This document shows, one piece after another, positions 1 through 6,973 of a DNA stretch of 64,000 bases. Position 1 is the stretch's first letter, and every line of letters starts with the position of its first letter. The position numbers and the translations under genes are program-made. The notes under the pieces were generated by a model. The model searched no databases, was not told the origin of the DNA, and was given only the letters and a program-made list of their open reading frames with translations. Source of the stretch: CBDFNN01 sp965250215 (lineage in GTDB: Bacteria > Bacteroidota > Rhodothermia > Rhodothermales > DATKEJ01); contig CBDFNN010000004.1 of NCBI GenBank assembly GCA_965250215.1, forward strand, positions 2,666,001 to 2,730,000, read 5' to 3'.

Positions 1-761
1 AATACGGCATCTATTTCAGTGTTGCGATCAAGTAAAACACGCATAGCCTCAGCTCCAGATTCCTCACTGTAGCCCGCATGCTTAGCGCTATCCCCTGAAG
101 CAATCAGTTGCTCGTCAATACGAATACCGGCGTCTCTCAGGGCTTCCTTGTATCCACTCTCTCTAAGCGCTGAGACACTGGTGTATGATTTCTCTGCACC
201 TTTGTTAGCAGTTATCATCGCGATCCTATCTCGTCCAGAATCAATAAGATGTTTTGTGGCATCTTTTGCACCCTGAATCTCATCCCAGTAGATGCAATCA
301 AATTCGTTTGATTCAGAACCGATGAGTACAATTGGAGCTTGTAGACTCTTTAATTCTGACACCAACTCGTCATCAACGGAGAGTGAGATCAAAAGAAGAG
401 CATCAACGGCTCCTCGATCGAGAAACTTCATTAGGGTTTCCCTTGGATTCGATGACCCCAAATTACAGAGAAGCATATCGGAATCGTGAGCTCTAAGAGA
501 GTCCTTGATACCTTTGAGAATCTCGTTGTAGAAAGGAGAAGTACTTGAAGGTACAGCTACGGCAAGCCAGTCCGATGATTGGCCCGCTAGACTCTTTGCC
601 GTTCGATCGGGTTTGAACTTCAAATCGTCTATCGCCAACAGAACTTTCTTCCGAGTAGCATCAGATACTTCGGACGAGTCGTTAAGAACTCGAGAGACCG
701 TAGAGATCGCCACTCCGGCCTTGCTTGCTACATCATATATTGTGACCTTGGAGCCTTTCAT
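1..761 (-). CDS. LacI-family transcriptional regulator (C-terminus cut by window edge)
   Basis: Reading the minus strand from the ATG at 761 gives about 253 open codons running off the left edge. Residues 6-27 form the LacI helix-turn-helix (TIYDVASKAGVAISTVSRVL), followed by the hinge region and a periplasmic-binding-protein-like effector domain (WLAVAVPSSTSPFYNEILKG, then DALLLIS). Family members repress sugar-uptake genes and leave the operator when a sugar ligand binds. It diverges from a MalK-type ABC ATPase at 933, so that gene is a plausible target, but this is inference from position. The last quarter of the ligand domain is outside the window, so completeness cannot be judged. Confidence 0.93.
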   Translation of the reverse strand, partial: MKGSKVTIYDVASKAGVAISTVSRVLNDSSEVSDATRKKVLLAIDDLKFKPDRTAKSLAGQSSDWLAVAVPSSTSPFYNEILKGIKDSLRAHDSDMLLCNLGSSNPRETLMKFLDRGAVDALLLISLSVDDELVSELKSLQAPIVLIGSESNEFDCIYWDEIQGAKDATKHLIDSGRDRIAMITANKGAEKSYTSVSALRESGYKEALRDAGIRIDEQLIASGDSAKHAGYSEESGAEAMRVLLDRNTEIDAV

Positions 762-932
762 GTTCTGCCTTGCTTATCGAAGATATTTGTAGTCATGTGC
801 TGACTAGCTCATATTATAAGCAAGAAAATTACAAGGCTTATTGAATTTACCGCAGGATCCAGCTAATCTTCGCACAGGTTTCTGGAAATCCGTTTCTTGA
901 ACGACTGTTAACATTAATTACAAAGGATAAAT
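762..932. promoter_or_regulatory. Divergent intergenic region between lacI-like and malK-like genes
   Basis: This 171-bp AT-rich spacer must hold promoters for both divergent genes. A short perfect palindrome TGTTAACA lies at 906-913, about 20 bp before the ATPase start, where a repressor site would be expected. It is too short, and lacks the usual central CG of LacI-family operators, to be called confidently. An AAAGGA Shine-Dalgarno-like sequence sits at 922-927, ahead of the ATG at 933. Confidence 0.35.
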
Positions 933-2030
933 ATGGCCAGCGTAAGCCTGGATAAAATTAAGAAAGTGTACGACGGTGGGGTAGAAGCTGTAAAAAATGC
1001 CTCCTTCGAAGTCAAGGACGGAGAATTTGTAGTTCTTGTCGGACCTTCCGGGTGTGGGAAAAGCACGACCCTCCGAATGATAGCAGGTCTAGAGAGTATA
1101 TCCGGGGGCGAATTGAGAATTGGAGAGAGAGTTGTAAATGATGTCGCACCTAAGGATCGAAATATTGCAATGGTATTTCAGAACTATGCACTCTATCCAC
1201 ACATGAGTGTGTTTGACAACATGGCCTTTGGACTGAAACTTCGAAAATATCCAAAAGCAGAGATCAGGTCGCGAGTTCAAGAGGCTGCAGAGACTTTAGG
1301 ATTGACTGATCTATTGGATCGCCGACCAAAGCATTTATCGGGAGGTCAGCGTCAACGTGTTGCTGTCGGTAGAGCCATCGTTAGAAAGCCCGAGGTGTTT
1401 CTGTTTGACGAACCATTATCAAATCTTGACGCGAAGCTTCGCGGAGAGATGCGCTCGGAGATCTCTAGGCTACACCGAGATTTGGAGACAACCATGATTT
1501 ACGTGACGCATGATCAGGTTGAAGCAATGACGATGGGTGACAGAATTGTGATTTTGAAAGATGGAGATATTCAGCAAATAGATAGCCCGATGGAAATCTA
1601 CAAAAGACCAGCCAACGTCTTTGTAGCTGGGTTTATAGGATCACCTCCAATGAATATTATGAAAGCTGGTCTATCGAAGGAAGGAGATCATGCTTCGCTT
1701 CAGCTCGCAAAGAATCTCTCCATACAAATTTCTGGTGAGGCTCTGAAGGATTATACGGCATCTGAAGTGGTGATTGGGGTCCGTCCCGAGGATTTACACA
1801 TTGGTAAGAGCTTTGAGAACGCCGTCAGGTTTGGCTCAGGGAGCATAGAGAATGTTGAGCCACTTGGTGGTCAGATCGATTATCAGGCAAGTTTCGATTT
1901 TGGCAAGATGCGTTCGCGTTTGAGTGAGGTCGATCCAAGAACAAAGACAGGATCTAGCGAGGAGTTTAGTTGCGAATTGGACAAAGTCCATTTCTTTTCG
2001 GTAGAAGGTGATCAAGCTCGGATTAATTAG
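933..2030 (+). CDS. Sugar ABC transporter ATP-binding protein, MalK/UgpC type
   Basis: A 365-residue cytoplasmic ATPase that would power a CUT1-type carbohydrate importer. Walker A GPSGCGKST is at 37-45, the Q-loop glutamine near 83, the signature LSGGQRQ at 135-141, Walker B VFLFDEP at 155-161 and the switch histidine near 193. The remaining ~130 residues are the OB-fold/TOBE extension typical of MalK/UgpC (VIGVRPEDLHIG). No permease or binding protein is adjacent, so it probably serves permeases encoded elsewhere; MalK-type ATPases can be shared between importers. The upstream LacI-type gene suggests sugar-responsive control. The substrate cannot be read from sequence. Confidence 0.95.
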   Translation: MASVSLDKIKKVYDGGVEAVKNASFEVKDGEFVVLVGPSGCGKSTTLRMIAGLESISGGELRIGERVVNDVAPKDRNIAMVFQNYALYPHMSVFDNMAFGLKLRKYPKAEIRSRVQEAAETLGLTDLLDRRPKHLSGGQRQRVAVGRAIVRKPEVFLFDEPLSNLDAKLRGEMRSEISRLHRDLETTMIYVTHDQVEAMTMGDRIVILKDGDIQQIDSPMEIYKRPANVFVAGFIGSPPMNIMKAGLSKEGDHASLQLAKNLSIQISGEALKDYTASEVVIGVRPEDLHIGKSFENAVRFGSGSIENVEPLGGQIDYQASFDFGKMRSRLSEVDPRTKTGSSEEFSCELDKVHFFSVEGDQARIN

Positions 2031-2066
2031 GAATACCCAAGAATCTAAACCCGAATAGGACACAAA

Positions 2067-2426
2067 ATGTCAGAACACGAAAAATTGGACTACGTCGAGT
2101 TTGCTTCGACAGATATATCGGCGAGTAAGAAGTTCTTTGTAGATGTCTTTGATTGGAGCTTTGAAGACTTTGGTTCGGACTATGCAGCTTTTTATAAGAC
2201 TTCGGCTGGAATCGATGGTGGTTTCTTTTCTAATGGCGCTGTTGCTACGCAAGACACGGGGTCTGCATTAATCGTTTTCTATAGCTCAGACTTAGAGGCT
2301 ACATTAGAAAAGGTCAGGAACGGTGGAGCAAAAATCTCAAAAGAAATATTCTCATTCCCTGGAGGAAGACGATTCCAGTTTGTAGAGCCAGGTGGAAATG
2401 AATTGGCCGTTTGGTCTGATAAGTAA
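2067..2426 (+). CDS. VOC-family (glyoxalase/bleomycin-resistance fold) protein
   Basis: A 119-residue protein with one vicinal-oxygen-chelate module: YVEFASTDISASKKFFVDVFDW at the start, a strand rich in Gly/Phe in the middle, and FPGGRRFQFVEPGGNELAVW at the end. The family includes metal-dependent lyases, dioxygenases and drug-binding proteins. It starts 36 bp after the ABC ATPase and is probably co-transcribed. The conserved EPGGNELAVW ending resembles uncharacterised members labelled glyoxalase-like, so no reaction is assigned. Confidence 0.85.
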   Translation: MSEHEKLDYVEFASTDISASKKFFVDVFDWSFEDFGSDYAAFYKTSAGIDGGFFSNGAVATQDTGSALIVFYSSDLEATLEKVRNGGAKISKEIFSFPGGRRFQFVEPGGNELAVWSDK

Positions 2427-2455
2427 GCTGACGCCTCGGGACTGGGTGAATCAAG

Positions 2456-2467
2456 AGGCCTAGGCCT
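2456..2467. terminator. GC-rich 12-bp palindrome between convergent genes
   Basis: AGGCCTAGGCCT is a perfect 12-bp palindrome in the 176-bp gap where the VOC gene and the ric gene converge. The position suits a bidirectional stop signal, but there is no clear loop and no T-run, so termination is only a guess. The rest of 2427-2602 shows no other structure. Confidence 0.2.
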
Positions 2468-2602
2468 TGGAAGTTTGATGGTACCGGCACGCTCTATGTC
2501 ATGGTATATCTCCGGGGGTAGAGGATGTGAAGAGTGTCCCGTTCGAAGTCAACGACATCGATCTCGTTGAGTTGACGGGGAGGAATCATTCTTTTGACGT
2601 TT

Positions 2603-3331
2603 TCAGGAGACCATACTTTCCTGTTCGATCGATTTGGCCTTTGGAAACAGGATGTTGTTCTCCAGGTGAATGTGCTTGTGCAAATCCGCCTCGAACTCTT
2701 CGAGCTTGAAATAGGATACCTTGTAGGTTGTGCAGGCATGATCCGGTGGCGTGTAATCATTGCTCAGCCGCCTAATTTCCGCAAGGATTTCGCCGGCGTG
2801 CTCATGTTCGAGTTCCATCATCCGAATCGGGTTATTAACTGTGCCAAATGGAGGTTTATCTAGCGCTTCTTGCTGTCCCCGCGCGTCCGCCAACTGCTTG
2901 ATGTATGGGAAGAGGATGCGCTCCTCTTTCATCATGTGGTCTTCGAGTTCGCCAGCCACTTCGTCGAATCGTTCTGCGATCTCCACGACTTCGGGATTCG
3001 CCTGTCCATGAACTCGGGCCACCTTCTTAGTGAATTCCTTAAGGAGAGGAATGTTATCGCGAACATAGGTGTGATGAGTATAAAGGATGTATTCAACCAG
3101 AAGACGAGGATCCCATTCGTTAAAGTTTGTTGGTTCAGCCGATTGATCCTTCGCCTGAATCTTGTTGAGCTCATCTTCCAATTCTCCCAGGGAAACACCT
3201 TTCTTTTCGCAGGCTTCCTTGACCGTCCGACCTCCGCCGCAGCAGAAATCGATTCCAAATTGCTTAAAAACCTGGGCTTTCCGATAATCGGCGGCTACGA
3301 GCGCGCCTACGGTTTCTTCTTGGATGTTCAT
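2603..3331 (-). CDS. ric: Iron-sulfur cluster repair di-iron protein (Ric/ScdA/YtfE)
   Basis: A 242-residue protein that repairs Fe-S clusters damaged by nitric oxide or oxidants. The N-terminal ScdA_N (DUF542) domain carries GIDFCCGGG with vicinal cysteines at about 30-31. The C-terminal hemerythrin-like domain supplies di-iron ligands (YTHHTYV, LEDHMMKEERILFPY, LEHEHAGE, LHKHIHLENNILFP). The frame stays open upstream to 3607, but the extra sequence is unlike the family, so the Met at 3331 (MNIQEETV) is chosen; no strong ribosome-binding site is visible there. No NO-sensing regulator is adjacent. Confidence 0.93.
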   Translation of the reverse strand: MNIQEETVGALVAADYRKAQVFKQFGIDFCCGGGRTVKEACEKKGVSLGELEDELNKIQAKDQSAEPTNFNEWDPRLLVEYILYTHHTYVRDNIPLLKEFTKKVARVHGQANPEVVEIAERFDEVAGELEDHMMKEERILFPYIKQLADARGQQEALDKPPFGTVNNPIRMMELEHEHAGEILAEIRRLSNDYTPPDHACTTYKVSYFKLEEFEADLHKHIHLENNILFPKAKSIEQESMVS

Positions 3332-3641
3332 GTCGTCGAAAATGATTGGTATGATTGTTTTCAGATTGGAAAATTCGAAAGGTCCTAGCATTGCCTTGGG
3401 TATTCTACTAGCACTTGACTTCTGAGTTCTTGTGGGTAGTAATACCAGAGCTTGAGGACTATGTATATCACGTAATAAACGCGAGGCTGTACAAAGCGCA
3501 CTCACGGGTACCATTTGATATCTGATACGATTTGGAATTTGCCTTTTGGGCGTGCCTCTTAAGACTTTGACGACGTGTATCTTTCTGGATGTCCGAGAAA
3601 GGCACAAAGGACTTCAGACTTTTGATTTTGAGTTTATAGGT
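3332..3641. other. Gene-free stretch upstream of ric
   Basis: This ~310-bp stretch lies between the ric start and the palindrome ahead of the recombinase. I see no convincing gene. A 60-codon open frame on the minus strand (3468-3650) begins inside the palindrome and has no recognisable features. The region presumably carries the ric promoter. A TTGATATCTGATAC-like sequence near 3518 resembles, but does not match, an FNR-type box. Confidence 0.5.
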
Positions 3642-3697
3642 CTTTCCCATATATTACTTGTGATAACCTTTATTATCACAAGTAATATATGGGAAAG
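3642..3697. repeat. Perfect 25-bp inverted repeat with 6-nt spacer, dif-like core
   Basis: The left arm 3642-3666 is the exact reverse complement of the right arm 3673-3697, separated by CCTTTA at 3667-3672. The inner 28 bp read ACTTGTGATAA (3656-3666), CCTTTA, TTATCACAAGT (3673-3683). This is the 11-6-11 layout of Xer/dif sites, including the ATAA-N6-TTAT border seen in known dif sites. The ATG of the recombinase (3689) lies inside the right arm. It could be the core recombination site of that enzyme, an autoregulatory operator, or both. A simple terminator is unlikely because there is no T-run. Confidence 0.75.
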
Positions 3698-4630
3698 CTA
3701 ATAAAGACTGGTAATCAGGGTAATGCTCTAGACAGAGTTCTCGAACAGGATCTCCTACAGCTATTTCTATTAAAGTTTGACAGACCTCATACTCGTCGAG
3801 CTTACAAGAACGACATTGTCCAGTTTTTCGGTACAGATGAGGTTGAAACTAGCCAAGTCCGAGAGATAACTTTCGTCGATGTCAACAAACACATCCAAGA
3901 GCTCGAAAACTTGGGTCGCAAACCTCGCACCATAAAACGCCGAGTTGCAGCTCTTCGCGGATTCTTTGAGTGGCTTATTGCCCTACAGGTTATTCCGGTA
4001 AATCCAGCCCATCGCCAGGTTGTTAGACCGGTGCGTGGTGTTGCGGACAAAGATCGAGTTGTGACATTTCTTACACGAGATCAAGCTGAGACTCTACTGG
4101 AAGTGGCCGGTGAACATCCTTTGTCTGGCATACGTGACAAAGCCATGCTTACCGTGATGCTTAACTGCGTTTTACGCCGCTCAGAAGTAGCTGCGATGGA
4201 CTATGATCATATTGCACGTTTGGGCGATTTCTGGATTCTAAATCTGCCTTATACCAAAGGTGGGTCTGACCAATATGTCAAGCTTCCAGATCACGTGTAC
4301 ACAGAAATTATGATGGTCAAGGAGCACTATGAGCATCGCGATGGTCCGATTTGGCGATCGGTGAGTCACGTAAATAGAGACGGTCGCCTTTCCGCAAATG
4401 CTGTGTATGAGGTCGTTCGAAAAAATGCCATAAAGGCTGGTCTCAGCAAGGCCATTGGAGCTCACGCACTGCGACACACCGGTTGCACAATTGCTTTGGA
4501 ATCCGGAGCAACCCTACAACAGGTACAAGCTCACGCTAGACATAAGAACATCGAGACTACGATGGTCTATGTGCATCAACGAGATCGTCTTAGAAATTCA
4601 GCTGCTGATTCGATTGATTTAGGGAAGTAG
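3689..4630 (+). CDS. Tyrosine recombinase/integrase, XerC/XerD-like
   Basis: A 313-residue site-specific recombinase. The N-terminal SAM-like core-binding domain spans about 18-105 (RRAYKNDIVQFF, LGRKPRTIKRRVAALRGFFEWL) and the catalytic domain about 125-305. Active-site residues are visible: Arg near 163 (VLRRSE), Lys near 190, His259-x-x-Arg262 (HALRH), His near 285 (ARHKN) and nucleophile Tyr near 294 (TTMVYVH). The start ATG at 3689 lies in the palindrome, leaving no normal ribosome-binding site, so translation may respond to occupancy or folding of the repeat. No cargo genes of a phage or conjugative element are adjacent. It may be a single-enzyme Xer system or the integrase of a very small element. 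Confidence 0.92.
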   Translation: MGKLIKTGNQGNALDRVLEQDLLQLFLLKFDRPHTRRAYKNDIVQFFGTDEVETSQVREITFVDVNKHIQELENLGRKPRTIKRRVAALRGFFEWLIALQVIPVNPAHRQVVRPVRGVADKDRVVTFLTRDQAETLLEVAGEHPLSGIRDKAMLTVMLNCVLRRSEVAAMDYDHIARLGDFWILNLPYTKGGSDQYVKLPDHVYTEIMMVKEHYEHRDGPIWRSVSHVNRDGRLSANAVYEVVRKNAIKAGLSKAIGAHALRHTGCTIALESGATLQQVQAHARHKNIETTMVYVHQRDRLRNSAADSIDLGK

Positions 4631-4700
4631 GTATTGGAAGTTATAATGACCAAGAAGACCAAGCTCATTAACAGCAAAGCTATGGTCAACCAGTCTAGGT

Positions 4701-4724
4701 ATCCGGGGCCCCCCTCCTCCGCCA
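4701..4724 (+). other. Possible tRNA 3'-end remnant downstream of the recombinase
   Basis: CTCCTCCGCCA at 4714-4724 resembles a tRNA-Ser acceptor 3' strand with encoded CCA, preceded by a G/C-rich block at 4704-4714. No intact T-loop or 5' tRNA body is present. Tyrosine recombinases often leave a tRNA 3' fragment at one end of an integrated element, so this may be an attachment-site scar. It could also be chance. Confidence 0.2.
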
Positions 4725-4858
4725 CTCTAAGTTCCTCCTACTAAGGATCCCCGTCTCTTCTTTTGAAAAAACATCAAAATGCAAGGTATTCCCCTACAGG
4801 CGGACTAACGAGGTAGTAGTATATTGGTCGCTGAAGTATATCAAATCTACCCATCGCC

Positions 4859-6928
4859 ATGGAAACGTCTTCAGTATCTCATCCCAAAATTCAAGCCTGG
4901 CAACAGCGTATCGCCTATTGGGTTGGTGGGCTTTTGCTCTTCGAGACCTTGAGCGGACTATCCATCTATTTGTTGCCTTTTAGCGTTTCAAATCAGTTCA
5001 TGGTTCTAATTCATACCCTTGTGGGCTTGATTGTATTGCTACCCTTTGCTTGGTATCAGTTTCGACATTGGCGGCAGTATCGAGAAATGCCCCTGACACA
5101 CATCAAGTTGACGGGTTACTTTGCGATGGTGGCCACAATCGTAGCACTTGTTTCGGGGCTAGTTGTCACATACCAAGCCCTTTTTCAGACTCGAATTAGT
5201 TATGCCTGGGATCTTGTACACATCGTCTCAACCTTTGCTCTGGTTGCGGCAGCCCTGCCGCATATTTTGATTATTGTTTGGCGTGATTACAAGGCCCGTG
5301 ATCATCACATGATTCGTGCCATGTTGGTCGCGGAAAAGAAGTATGGCATAAATCTGTCGTTAATTGTTGCAGGGTTCTTTAGCATGCTGGCTTTGCTCGT
5401 ATTTGCTTATGAACCGGTCGAGCTAAATAACGAGTTGCCAGATGACTATAACTATCTCTATGGCGAAGACCAGCCTTTCTCCCCCAGCCTAGCGAAAACC
5501 AGTACCGGTGAAGCTTTTGATGCTCGATCCTTAAGTGGATCGGCTTCTTGTGGAAGGTCTGGCTGTCATTTGGAGATTCTCGAGGAATGGCAGGTCAGTG
5601 CGCACCGTTGGTCTGCAATGGATCCTGCCTTTCGGGCTGTACAGCATACCATGGGTGAACAAAACGGGGCTGAATCCACCCGATATTGTGGTGGATGTCA
5701 TGATCCCATTTCCCTTTTTGCCGGTACCAAAAACCTGTACCAAGACGATCTGACAAATCCGATTGGCTTTGATGAAGGGGTTTCCTGTCTTGGCTGTCAT
5801 GCAATTGAGGAAACCGACGTCAAAGGGAACGCCGCCTATACCGTTGTTCAGCCAGACCGCTACTTGTTTGAGTTACGCGAGCACGAAACAGCCAAGAAAT
5901 TCAGCGATTTCCTGATTCGCGCCTATCCACGCAAGCATACTGAGAGTCTTCAGCGCCGCTTGTTTAAGAGTCCGGAATTTTGCGCAGCATGTCACAAGCA
6001 GTTCATTGACGAAGAAATTAACAACGTCGGATGGGTTCAACTTCAGAATCAGTACGACAACTGGCGCAAGAGCCGATGGAATACCCCGGGTGATCCTACA
6101 AAAACAGTGGAATGCCGAGAATGTCACATGCCGCTCGTAGAATCTTTTGATCCGGCCAGTGGGGATAATCTGGACTATAACCGCACGTCCAAGGATAAGA
6201 AGCACAGGAGCCATCGTTTCCTCGGAGCTAATCAGTTTGTGCCCGCCCATCTCGACCTGCCCGGTGCCGACGAGCAGGTCGAATTGACCGAAAAATGGCT
6301 TCGTGGAGAGTTTGAGATTCCGGAAATTGCAGACAAATGGAAAAGCGGACCTGCTGTCCCAATTGAATTACTTGCTCCCGAAAAAGTCCTTGCAGGTGCC
6401 GAAGTGGAGGTGCAAGTTGTGGTGACGAATAATAAACTTGGTCACGATTTTCCCACCGGGCCGCTCGATATCATTCAGGCTTGGGTTGAATTGATTGTCA
6501 CAGACCAGGAAGGGAACCAAGTATTTGCTTCGGGTCGTCGTGATGAGCAGCATTTTATCGAACCTGGCTCATTTATCTTCAAAGCTGAACCTGTGGATCA
6601 GTACGGAAACCTAATCGACCGGCACAACCTCTGGGAGATGGTCGGAGTGCGCTACCGTCGCTCGTTGTTTCCGGGTTTTTCAGATCAGGCCAAGTTTACA
6701 TTTCCTAGTCCCAGCTCAGTTTCAGCAGGCGATCCTTCTGCATCTCTTATGCCGGAGCGCCCTGTTACCGAACTCAATGTCAAAGCGCGGTTGCTATACC
6801 GCAAAGTCGACCAATTTTTGCTCAATGATCTCTTTGGTGCGGATTCCGGTATCACTACCCCGGTCTCTGTAATTTCGGAAGATGAAATGGTGATAACTGT
6901 GCAGAAGTCACAAGGCGCTTCGAATTAG
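4859..6928 (+). CDS. Membrane-anchored multiheme cytochrome c with cytochrome-b-like N-terminus
   Basis: A 689-residue protein. About five membrane helices (roughly 20-40, 48-66, 86-106, 117-142, 163-183) contain several histidines (52, 70, 81, 121, 135) that could ligate b-type heme. A periplasmic region follows with four CxxCH sites (277-281, 310-314, 375-379, 419-423) and one CX4CH (CGRSGCH, 231-237). The last ~200 residues are a beta-rich domain (NNKLGHDFPTGPLDI). This architecture suggests electron transfer between the membrane pool and a periplasmic partner. It heads an operon with CRTAC1 and TPR genes. No reductase catalytic motif is recognisable, so donor and acceptor are unknown. Confidence 0.88.
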   Translation: METSSVSHPKIQAWQQRIAYWVGGLLLFETLSGLSIYLLPFSVSNQFMVLIHTLVGLIVLLPFAWYQFRHWRQYREMPLTHIKLTGYFAMVATIVALVSGLVVTYQALFQTRISYAWDLVHIVSTFALVAAALPHILIIVWRDYKARDHHMIRAMLVAEKKYGINLSLIVAGFFSMLALLVFAYEPVELNNELPDDYNYLYGEDQPFSPSLAKTSTGEAFDARSLSGSASCGRSGCHLEILEEWQVSAHRWSAMDPAFRAVQHTMGEQNGAESTRYCGGCHDPISLFAGTKNLYQDDLTNPIGFDEGVSCLGCHAIEETDVKGNAAYTVVQPDRYLFELREHETAKKFSDFLIRAYPRKHTESLQRRLFKSPEFCAACHKQFIDEEINNVGWVQLQNQYDNWRKSRWNTPGDPTKTVECRECHMPLVESFDPASGDNLDYNRTSKDKKHRSHRFLGANQFVPAHLDLPGADEQVELTEKWLRGEFEIPEIADKWKSGPAVPIELLAPEKVLAGAEVEVQVVVTNNKLGHDFPTGPLDIIQAWVELIVTDQEGNQVFASGRRDEQHFIEPGSFIFKAEPVDQYGNLIDRHNLWEMVGVRYRRSLFPGFSDQAKFTFPSPSSVSAGDPSASLMPERPVTELNVKARLLYRKVDQFLLNDLFGADSGITTPVSVISEDEMVITVQKSQGASN

Positions 6929-6973
6929 TCGAGGTCGATACTGGTATATGAGAGAGATAACCCAAGACCAATT

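Noticed and set aside
292..489. 65-codon plus-strand frame inside the LacI-family gene
   Set aside because: It lies antisense to a well-supported regulator whose HTH and ligand domain read through the same DNA.
2494..3388. Several plus- and minus-strand frames across ric
   Set aside because: They are out-of-frame shadows of the Ric protein, whose cysteine and histidine motifs are clear in one frame only.
3468..3650. 60-codon minus-strand frame starting in the left arm of the palindrome
   Set aside because: Its start mirrors the recombinase start only because the repeat is symmetric; the rest has no recognisable features and no ribosome-binding site.
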